The notes below the pieces were generated by a model, which searched no databases, had not been told where the DNA came from, and was given only the letters and a program-made list of their open reading frames with translations. Made by a program: the position numbers and the translations under genes. Below, in pieces: positions 20,901-32,900 of a stretch of DNA of 64,000 nucleotides (its first letter is position 1; every line of letters begins with the position of its first letter). The DNA comes from Strongylocentrotus purpuratus (taxonomy: Eukaryota; Echinodermata; Echinoidea; Camarodonta; Strongylocentrotidae), in NCBI RefSeq assembly GCF_000002235.5, contig NW_022145612.1, forward strand, positions 17,538,809-17,602,808. The letters run 5' to 3'.

Positions 20901-23900
20901 ATCTGGACTCAACTAGAAAAAGAAAAAGAAACCAAGGAAAGGGATAATGTACATTAATGTTTAATATTCCAATAATTACAACATCGCTCTTGTCTGTTTG
21001 GACCTAGAGGAACACATACATTCCAACAGAGAATGAATGCCTTTCTGGCTCTCCACAGATGATACACCTGGGACCCGTTTCACAAAGCCTTTTTTCAACG
21101 ACAAATGACAAAAATCAGTGACAAGTCTGCTGATAACCAATCAGAAGCAAGGATTTCACTAGCTTATAACAAAAACCGTCATTTGTCAGTCTCTGATGAC
21201 AAGTTTTGTGAAATGGGGCCCAGAAGGATGACAACATTCCAATCAGTGGGAGATACATTTTAACTGAATAGTTCCCAAGAAACACGGCCAACATCAAAAT
21301 TACTCTGAACCCTTTGATAGCTAATGTTGTTAACTGCAAAAGGTGTTACCCAGATGAGCTTGGAAAACAGTAATATTTCATGTTACATTCAACCTCATCA
21401 AAACATGTTTGTCAGATGAATTTTAAGAAGATTATGACTCTTGCCCCCCAATTAAATATACCCGGTAAATTGAGAGGGAAGTAAATACATGATGGCACCT
21501 TCACATATATCACTACCTTGAATACTCTGACAAAAGTAGAATGCCTACAGAGAGATATGGGGTCTCATTCAAAGTACCGTAAATCTCTGTGTATAAGGCA
21601 CACTTTTTTGCCGCCGAAAAAAAAAGAAAAACAAGGGTGCGTCTTTTTGAAGTTTCGATTTATGTCCGGCGCTATGCCTGGCAATGTCTCCCAGCTCATT
21701 AATCTGTGTGTTGACTCACCACTTGGAAACTAAAACAACACTCAAATTTGTCTATCATCTTGGTTTGAAAGTAATCTTTCTAATAGATCTCAATATGTAG
21801 TTTATAATAATAATTCCTCAAATTTTCTTCTATAACATGGCATACCACAAGGTTCTATCCTAGGTACTCTACTGTTTTTAATTTACATTAATGATCTTAC
21901 ACATTCTTCTAAAAACGACATTGTTACTTTTATTTGTGACAAGTTCACAAGCACAAATCGACACCTTCAACTGCACCTCAATGTTAAATGAAAGTCCTTC
22001 CCCATGTGGGTTCTCGGCAACAAAACAAAATAGGGGTGCACCTTATACACAGGTGCGCCTTATACACGGAGATTTACGGTACAGGAAAACTATGGCTTAC
22101 CTTGACAGTCTTCATGAATCCTTTCCCGCAGTCATCAGTATACACAACAACATGGTCAATATCGGCGACTTTCTGAAAGAAAAAATGTCAGTATGTTTTG
22201 TTATACAATATGTATTTATTACTGAATTCAAATTTGAATTTTATTTCTTGTATTTTTACTGCTGAAAGGCTCTGCTGTAAACAAGCAGAGTTGGATTTGG
22301 CTTTCTTTGTTTAAAAAAATCACATCATTTCACGTCATGTCACGTCACATTGCATCAAAATACATAGAATCAAATCAAATCAAATCAAATCAAGTCATAT
22401 TATATATATTTTAGCAAATCATATCAAATCAAATCATATCAAGTCAAATCAAATCAAATCAAGTCATATTATATATATTTTAGCAAATCATATTAAATCA
22501 AATCATATCAAGTCAAATCAAATCAAATCAAGTCATATTATATATATTTTAGCAAATCATATCAAATCAAATCATATCAAGTCAAATCAAATCAAAAGAT
22601 AACAAATCAAATCAAGTTACATAAACTCAAATTCAATCAAATCATATCAAATCAAACCCATTTTTATACCTTAACATGTATGTCCTTGGCTTCCAAGATA
22701 ATCTTGCTTAGTATATTGTCCACCTCCCATACCATAGGCTGAGGCTCATGGCCTGTACGACTGGCTCTGTCTTTGGGTGGGGCACAACTGCCTTCAGGTG
22801 TGTACAGACTAGGATCTAAGTGCCTAAGACGGAGGATGAGGAGAAGATATAAAAAGGTGATAAATATGGTGATGGACGAGTGAAACATATTAATAATATT
22901 TAAGGAATCTCTCCTTTTCATGTAAAATCAACTATTATAGCCAGACATGTAGAATTAACTCTTAATTCGCTGCAGAATGATTGCCCAGACTGCCACATAC
23001 ATGTAGGTACAAGAGTATATGCTCCATTCCATATACACTGTTTGTGTGACAGAAGTCGACTGTGGCAATCCACCGTTTGGTGAATGAGTTGACCAAAACA
23101 GACAAAGAGTTAGCATCAAACAGAAATTCCTAAAATTCTTGCATTCACTATTGAGGTAAAGGGGTCACAAGAATCACATTTTCATCATTATTATTACAGA
23201 AATAAAGTTACGCTTTAAAATGGTGTGCAACTTTCAATTCCCATATAATTCAAGAATCAGACTAAAACAAGCCAAACTAAAAGCAAGTAAAGGCTTACTC
23301 TTCCATGAGTGAGTACTCAAACATGTGAGCCGTGACGAGGCCGTCGCCCCAAGAATGCTCAATGTTGGCACCGATTTTGCCGTCGGCAAAGACCAGAATG
23401 TGAAAACACTTGTCAAACCAGATACTGCTTCCATCGCCACTCATAGAGTACTTGCCTCGACTGCTCATGTCAGGCCAACTTGTGGTTTCAAGGCTCAACT
23501 GATTCGGGAAGATATGATGAAGTAAACACAGTGAATCAAAAAGCTCATATTATTCTATTTTTCCTAAGTACTTTTTTAAAGTAGCATAGCAAATTGTCAT
23601 AGCATAGTAAATATCTGGAGCTTTAAAATTCATAATTTTTGGTAATATTGGTGCATGTGAAAGTATATCAAAATGAACTCTGACAGATAATTTCTGCATT
23701 TTGTAGCCCAATCAAAAAGTTCCACGTTCATGAACATACTAACTCTAGATCCTAATATGTCCTAACATCCTAACATTATCAATTTAAAGATTTAGTACTG
23801 CCATAATGATCTAACTAAATCACACAAAGCTGTTTTGACTTATTCAACAGTACCAAACTGGAACGGGACTAAACAGAACTTACATACCAACAAAACAAAA

Positions 23901-26900
23901 CAAAAAGAAAAGATTCTAAAAATGGGTTCCACCGAAGGATAAATACATGGGTTGTATAAAAATGAATTTGTACTAATTTAAATATCCGGTAGCTGACCAT
24001 GGTAAATGTAAGTTCAGATTTAAGATTTAAAACTGGTGTATGATTTACACTACCACAACAAAATAGAATACTATTTTCAAAGGAGCAAATAAAATCTTCA
24101 TGAATGCTCAAGTGTACACATTATAAGCATGATAATACTTACCAAGAATATGGAGGATTCCAGAATCTCCAATGACTGTGCATTAACGCCCGATCCAAAC
24201 CAATGTCTGCGAATCTTAAACCATTCATTGCGCTTCATCGTAGTCAGTGAGGCAAGGTAATAGCCAGCCTTTGCCTCTTCAGAATCTGTCACCAGGAATA
24301 AAATGATGGAAATCATCTTTTAAAATTCACAAATCGACGCTGACAAAATCAAAAGCAAAAAATGAACTACAGAGCAAGTTTTCTATATGCTACATCTTAA
24401 AGGGATTGAGGCTTTACTCATACAATAGTTGCAAACCACTGTGTCTTTAATTCTTAACACAGATTTCTAGGGATGCATCTGTGTATATAAATAATACTGC
24501 TTGAAATGGCTCTTTGTGAATAGACACATAACAAAATGGGAGTTGGTAATTCACAATAAAATAATTTTTGATTATACTACAAATTGTATACAATTAAAAT
24601 CTGCATTGACTACATCATCCAATATACACTGGCAAAGAGGTAACAAAACAAAACAAAAATCATCGTTATTGCATTATATTCGATAAAATCCAACATTTAT
24701 CAGGCAAACACTTTGCATTACATCAGAATTGTCCTTTTTTTTCTCATTTTCTATATACTATTTTTCATGTCCTTGCATGCCTTCTGAAACACCCAGTTTC
24801 ATATGGCTGCACTCTGACTGTACTAAACCAAGTATAAAAGCTTTGTTTCTGTGACAAACTGAGCCTAGACTTCACTTTTTACAAATGTCTAGTTCACAAG
24901 TTAAGGACTCAGAAAATAAATTTATTCATTGGCAATTTTCGTTTGGGTGTGTCAAACACGGTCTTCCTAGCGGATGCGTATATATATTAAAGAGTATGCT
25001 TGTTGCTCTCAAAATATTGCAAATATCATGAATGACAAAGAGGATTTACATATCCACTTTCACTGTCTAGATGGATGGATGGACATATGGGGGTGATAGA
25101 TGGATGGATGGATAGATGGATAGATGGATGGATAGATGGATGGACGGATTGATAGAAAGATGAACTGATGAATGGATGGGTGAATAGATAGAACGATGGA
25201 TGAATGGATGGATAGATGGAGGTGATGGATAGGTGGATGGTTAAATAGATGGATGGATGGATTGATGGATAGATGGAGGGATAGATGGGTGGATAGATTG
25301 ACAGATAAATGGATGGATGGATGGATGAATAGATGGGTGGATGGATAGATTGGATAGATAGATAGATGGGTGATTGGATGAATGTATAGACAGGTGGATT
25401 AAATGCAGTCCTGTTAAGTTATCCTCACCTTCTCTCTTATCTGCATCTTCAATGATCCATTCTATTTGTTTCTGAATAGCGAAGGCTGAGATTAGCTTGC
25501 CTTGGCTGTTATGGGTGTCTACCTTGTAATACAAACCCTTCCTGAAGACCACAACATGCTGTATAAACAATTAAAATGACAAAAATGAATTCCTTTATTC
25601 AAAATTGATAAATCAATAAGAAAAGACAAGAACAAATATGGTATTATCATTGCCTTGTAAATGAATATAGCTAGTGTACATCTGTAGATGTACCACACAC
25701 ATATTGGTATATTTGAAATACCTCTATTTCACAAGATTGAGATTAAAAATCAAAACATTAAAAAAAATTCCAACTCATCATAATGCATGTGATATATATA
25801 ATTTGCTCAATATCTTGAACATATACATGATGAGGTGATCTTTCAACCAAAAAGGCATATAAAGAGAAGGTAATGGAGACTTTCATACACTTCTAAAAAA
25901 GTATGTTTCTTTTTTCTTCATAACATAATGCAGACCTGCCAACCTCTGGAGTTCAAAAACTGTATTCTTTAGTCACGAAAGTTGTATTTTACTGACAAAA
26001 GTTGTATTCTTGAAAATAAACATGGATTTTTACGCGGATCACTGCCTCTTACAGTTTCTACCTACAGGAAGAATTTTTTTTATTGATCATTGGTTGAATA
26101 TGATTTTGTCATGACTGGTGTGTTCGATGAACCAATGAACATCCCCAAATTGTCGATGTGAGATACTTGTAGGATACTTTACAGGACAGAATGGACATTT
26201 TGCCATTGAAAATGGCGGACGCACACACAAAATATTAATTAAATTTTTTTTTTTTTAAATCGTATTTTATTAAGGAAAATCGTACTGTCGTATTTGCTTC
26301 TAAAAATCGTACTAAATACGACTAAATCGTACTGGTTGGCAGGTCTGCATAATGTACCAGAAGTACATGTTGTAGATTTTGTATTAATCTATCCATCTAT
26401 CCATTCTACACCATACCTTGTATGGTAAGAGCGTCAATAATGTTGTTTACTTTAAATAATACCCCTCACAGAAAACAAAAAGGGTATTTTGCATTGTACT
26501 ACTCTTCATTCAAATAGTTTTTAACAAAAAAAAAACAACTATCTCACTCTTCCACGAACTAAAAGGTGTATGTTTATCACATTGCATTATTACATTTACC
26601 ATGAAATATTAAACTTTTACTTGATTTTTACCAAATAAACCCAAACTGTCATCAATTTATTATTTATTGCCATACACGTACCTTGGATAGATCATAATGA
26701 ACAATTTCATCGCATTCCTCCCCAGGTATCCTGCAATTAAAAACAAATATGTTAAAAAAAATAAACATTTATAGAAGAAATTATAACATGGCAGACTATA
26801 AATATGACCACTTTCAGCAGAAATTCATACGGTAGAACTTGTAAAGTGAACAATAGCATAATTAACATGAAGACATTTTTCATTGCCATTTCAATTCTTT

Positions 26901-29900
26901 TCGTTAATTTGTAAGAATATCTGACAATTTCATATACACCAAATGCTTTTTCACTCCCCTAATAGGTAATAGCACCATCATTATCAATTACTATATATTT
27001 AATTGGGTGGTTGCTATGGAACCCAGTAGATGACAGAGTTGGTAACCATGGAAACGCACCTGGTAGTTGATAGGCATCTTTCATACTGGCTCATACACAT
27101 AGGGATGGTGTTCCTAACCCAGATAGGCTGTAGCTTCTCTCTTTCCAACTCCATCTTGAAAAGCATCTCACGATGGATAACCATTGCAGATCTGTCAAAG
27201 ACACCAAGACCATGGTTTAGTTTATTACTCCTTACCACACCATGGAGAGAATATTGCATCCAAAAGACTTAACAAGAAAATTAGATTAATACTGAGCTCT
27301 GAATAGCTAGAATTGTCTTCCTGAAAATGAACCAGGTATTTGGTGTTTGATATACAAGATATTGCCATGCTTAGAGGAGCAATGAGACATAGAATGAAAA
27401 CAAACAACTGACTTTTGAAGATTACTATATGTATGATATGCGTACCGGAATATAATGTTGTTGACACAAAAAAGGGTCAAGGAGATAGATAGAAGGGGAT
27501 TAAAAAGATTTAGAATGAAAGAGCATACATACATGTACATGTAGTCTAAAGGAGACAAAGATTTTTAAAAAGATGATGGAGGATAAAAATAGAGAAAGAA
27601 AGTGAAAGACATGTAGAGGGAGACAAACAATGAAAATAAGAGAAAGAAAGATAATTACACTATCATCATTTTTTGTTTTAATTGAACAAAAATTGTATAT
27701 AGCAAGGTGCTCGTTCTTGTTCGGAGTAATCACTAAAACCATTTTGTTTTTACACTTTTAACAAATCTATTTTGTGAATGTTCATTGCAACACTGTACAC
27801 GTACCTTGCTGCTTGATTAAGAGTAGGTTGGAAGTTACAGAAATCCAGGCAGTAGTAGTTGGAGTACATCGGGATGGCCTCTCGACTGGACAGGTACACA
27901 TACTTCTCCCTGAAAGCAAATGACAGAATTTCAGCTTAAAGGGATAGTTGAGTTCTGTTGCAGAGGGCGCTACACAAAATAATTATTTTGTGAGATAATG
28001 AAAAAACTGAGTGTCAAATTTGAAAGAACATACAATTTAAATGACAAAAATCATCTTTGTTTGATCAAAATCGGTTCAGAGACAGCTGAAATATCCATAA
28101 ATATAACAATTTATAATATTTGTGTACCACCACAAATATTCAATAATTTGAATCAGCCGTTGAAAAAATGAAATAGCGCCTTGTACGTTGTAATGCCGAT
28201 GTTGGCTTTTTTGTTGGCCCTTTCGTGTTGGTTATATTACGCACAACCAGCCGCCCATATGTATTGTTATTATTAATTAATTAATTAATAAACGGTCACT
28301 GTATTTATTTGAAAGTGGAGCTGAATTGGTATGATCGTATAGAGCAATAACCATGCACTTTGAAGGCATTTGCCGTCTGGAAACAAAACTCAACTATCCC
28401 TTTAATTTGCTACTTTACCATCAGAAAAGTAAGTCCCATTCAGAATTTGATGCAATAATAACCACATTGAATGAATGGCAAACAGTCAAAGCGCCAAAAA
28501 CAAAAATATGAGAAACTGCTTTTTTTTATCATCTCATATTTACTGGTCGTCAATATCATAAGTGAAAATGTGTAGCTAGTTCTAGCTATCTCTCTTTTTA
28601 CAATTTCCTTAAGGGATACATTCTCATTTGAATACTTCAGCCGTATAAGATGGGCATTTTCATTTTGTTTGCATCATGACATAAAAACATATGGTAAGAT
28701 TAGAGTTGAGCTTGTGAGAGGTAGAGAAACATACCACCAATCAGTGACGTAGTTTGAGGCCCACCAGGATTTCAACTGGAGTAGTTTCTGCATCTTGGGG
28801 CCATCACCAGCTTCAAATGCCTAGGAGCAGAAAGAGCGATTTAATCAACTAACAAGACGGTAATCTGATATTTGCACTAGCAACAACTGCTTAGGGCTCT
28901 AACCCATATTAGTTCAGTTTTCTTATTTTCTAACTCAATCAGTTTTTCCTCTTTAAATTGTCAATGATTAATCTTTTCATTTCCACTCCATCATAGTTTG
29001 AAAAATATAAACATTTTTATCAAATCAATCAATGTGAGAAAAACAATCGCAAAATCTAATCAAAATATTGTACACAAAAATAGTAATTCATCAAACAAAT
29101 TTGACACCTATATATTTTCTAATTCAATCAGTTCTTCCCTCTTTAAATTGTCAGCAATTAATTTTATTATTTCCACTCTGTGCACTAACTAAAAGCGCCA
29201 ACAAATTGCTATTCCCCAGAAGAATTTTGATTGAATTGAATTGTTGATTGTGGCAATCTTTCATGTGATAAATGATTTTGTGAGATAATTGTGTGAGATA
29301 TCAAATAAGAGAAGTACTAGAACTGGACCAATATCATTTTAGCAAGTCATAAAGATTTCTGCACAAGCGGTTGCTGTATATAACAGTTTCTGAGTTTACA
29401 ATAAATTCCATGAATTGATATTTCTCATATGCACCAAGATAGCAATTGAATACATTAAATGAAGAAAGCAAGTCCAAATTTGAGTTACCGATATCAAGGG
29501 AAGAAAAACAAGGTTTAAACAACAGAACGTTTTCATCTTCATGCATATTCATATATTTCCTGTTTCCTTGAAATATTAGATTTGTCCAAAATACCTAAAT
29601 AAGGTTGTGCCCTATTTCCTTTCATGTATCCAACCACAAACTTACCTTGGCTTGACATTTAAGCTTCTCGAACTCTTCCTCATCTATCAAATGTTCGACA
29701 GATTCCAGGAACTTGGCAATGGTTGTTTCTAGGGCAGGCACGGGCTGTCGCGGAAGGCACATCTGCTGGCTGTAGGTCGTTGGGTGACGGCTACAGATCA
29801 TTCGGAGGATGAGTCCCCACACTTTGGTGGTATTACTCAGCTGACGAGGGGGCTCATCTGAAGATTCAGGAAATATGATGCCATTATTGTCATTTTCATT

Positions 29901-32900
29901 ATCATTATCATCATCATCACTGGCCTGACATGAGCAGTCGAGGCAAATAGTCTATGAGTGGCGATGGAAGCAGTATCTGGTTTGACACTGACAACATCCA
30001 AACATCATTATTACCACTGCTATTACTCAATATCATCATCATAATAATTATTCTGACCTTTAATATTCAGACCCAAAATCCTCGTCATCCTCATGATTCT
30101 CTGCCTAAAGTCATCATCCTCTTCCTCCTCCTTATCATCACCATCACTATCAACATCATCATCAATTTTTATCATCGAAATCAAACTCTTGTTTTATAAG
30201 ACTCCGTCTCAAGAATATTTCCTAATGTCCTTTCAAAAGTTTAAACATGAATAACATAGGAAAGCCTTTGATGAACTTACACATCCATCTTCTGTACTTG
30301 AGTAGCACTCTCATGAGGAGACGTCTAAAGTGGATCAGTAAGATGAAGTAGACCACGCCCACTGTTGTTGAGACAATGGCCACCTGAGTGAACTCTGGCA
30401 GACCTGTAAGAAGAAAAATATACAACATTTTTTAAAGGAGGAAAAAAAATGGAACATTATTTCACACTTTAAAGCAAGCAACCCTTCAGATACTATGTCC
30501 CTTTTGCAGCCAACATCAGATTCTGTAAAAATTTGCAGGAATTATGAATATGTCATGTATGTCCCACATGTATCTGTGAAATTCAAACATTAGCAGTGTC
30601 CTAATATCCAAATTATGCAAGGAAACCTGTTTAACTTCTAGACTTCACTGTTATACACTATTGATTGACAGACTGACATCTTTTTTCTTTAATGATAACA
30701 TACATAAAATGAGCTGTAGCAGGTACTTCAATAACCAACTACTGCAAACTTGATATGGCCAAAATTAAACTGATTGAATCTTTGTGCAGCAAAAAACGTA
30801 GGACCATAAGGCCTAAAATAAAAACTTGTTGTATTGCCCTTTGCGACCGAACCAGAAATCTCAAAATCTACGGTCGGCATTTAAAAAAAGTTTTTTTTAC
30901 CGTTTTTTAGATTTTTTTAAAATTAATGAATAATATAACATGTATTTTATTTGTTTAAATGGGATATAAATGCATAATCAAATTATTTCAAAATTCTCAC
31001 TCGTGAAACCATGGATAATTATGAGATGAAAAAGATATCAATGGAATGACGACGATGTATTAAAGCACTAAAAAAACTGAGAAATATCAGCCAAAAGAGG
31101 GCGGGGAAACAAGAAGAAAAAACAAAAACAATAACATTCAAATCTGAAAAATATTGGCCAAAAAAGAGGGCGACAAAAAAGAAGTTTAAAAAAATGACAG
31201 CTTTTCCGATCGACCGACCCATGTTTTGGCACCCAAAGGGCAATACAACAAGTTTTTATTTTAGGCCTAATACCAGGGTCACAAGGTACAAGGGTCTGAA
31301 AATTCAGACTATTACTTAGGTGATTGCAATCACTAAGGTCGTTTTGACATCCAATGGTCATTATTTTCCCACTAAAAGCCATTTTTAAACCCTTTTATTT
31401 TAAGGGAAGTTTTTAAGGGAAGTTCTAAATAAATATTGCCTTTCAAATGCCGTTGGAATTAAACCTTTTCATTTTGTTGGCCTGCAATGGGACATGGTAC
31501 CTTTAAACATGGCTTGACACTAACATGAGCCTGGTCAGGCCTGACCATGGGGCAGGACGGCTCCAAATGAGTCTTACAGGCGGTGTGACCCTTTTGCAGG
31601 ATGAAAATATAAACTTGTGTGACTCCTGACCTAAACTAGCCTTTTGACAAGGCCTCGTGACTCTGGCTAAGTGGCTGAGATGAGTCTAGATACCCGGGGT
31701 GAACGCGCGACTGCCACGAGAGCCTTTTGCAATCTAGATATTACCGCTCCGCATGAATTATTCATAGTATCATTCATAACGGCTATCCCCCAGTTGGCTT
31801 CGTTCGTGATTCGTTCATTATCAAAACATGTGAGAAAAGGTAAAAGACGTAAATACGTTTTGCTTACGTGTGTGTGTGTGATGGATACTACATGCTGACG
31901 TAATGCGAGGATACGTTCAGTGATTCAACGCTACCATTTCACTAGAGAATTCCAGTCGGAAACACAGGTTAACATAAGAAATCCAAACCAGATTACCAAA
32001 GGCTAACTGGCTGTGATTCTCGCTCTGTCGTTCATTAGGGCTTTCGCGATTAGTCTCTTTTTAGTCGCTCGGCGTCTATCAGACATGTGGCCTTGTTCAA
32101 AGGCTAGACCTAAACAAGAGACAATTCCAACTAAAAACTCCCCTGAAAAGATTAATTAGCACTGGTAATTGCCTCTCTGTGGAATTATATACGTTGACCA
32201 TTAGGAGTTTTCGCAACGCGTTTCAACAATTATGCGTAGAAAATGTACCGTAAGGTCATATGGTTTGTGCTGCGCAAAGATGCCAAAGGTTCAATCATCT
32301 AAATTTTGGCCATTACAAGAAGTGGGTTATTGATGTGTACAAATGCTCATGTACCCTATACAGCTATTCTATGTATGTTATTACCAAGGAAAAAAAGAAG
32401 TCAGTCAGTTACTCGATAGTGTCTGACAATGAGTCTAAAAAGTACACTTCAAATGTTTAAAAATCACAGAGCTACAACCCAAACCTCTTCATTTTTGTCC
32501 AGACAGCTTTTCTACTTCTGTAAGAGGATTATTCTATTTCTGTGAGAGGCAATGAGTTCACATCTAATAAAACAAGAAGCTCTTAATAATCACTAAGAAC
32601 ATGACTGACAAAGAAAGCGGACAAAATATACAGTTCCTCAGGTACATGTAGACAAAGGAACATCCCTTCACTGCTATTATGTAAAAATGTGTAGAACAGG
32701 TGTCACATGCATTTGTATTCACGTTTTTACATAATAGCAGTGAAGGAATGTTCCTTTATCTACCTGAGGAACTGTATATTTTGTCCGCTTTCTTTGTCTG
32801 TCATATTCATAGTGAATGCTCTATAAGCAGGAAAGCCTACAACCGGACTGCTTTATACAAATCAAATAGATTGCAAAATCTGAACTGAATACTGATTATA

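Noticed and set aside
25068-25400. Possible CRISPR-like or regularly spaced repeat
   Set aside because: Plain tetranucleotide satellite without spacers, inside a eukaryotic intron.
29954-30199. Plus-strand frame starting [11 protein letters not shown] as a gene
   Set aside because: Only its first residues match, because it overlaps the inverted exon 11 copy; the rest is low-complexity Ile/Asn intron.
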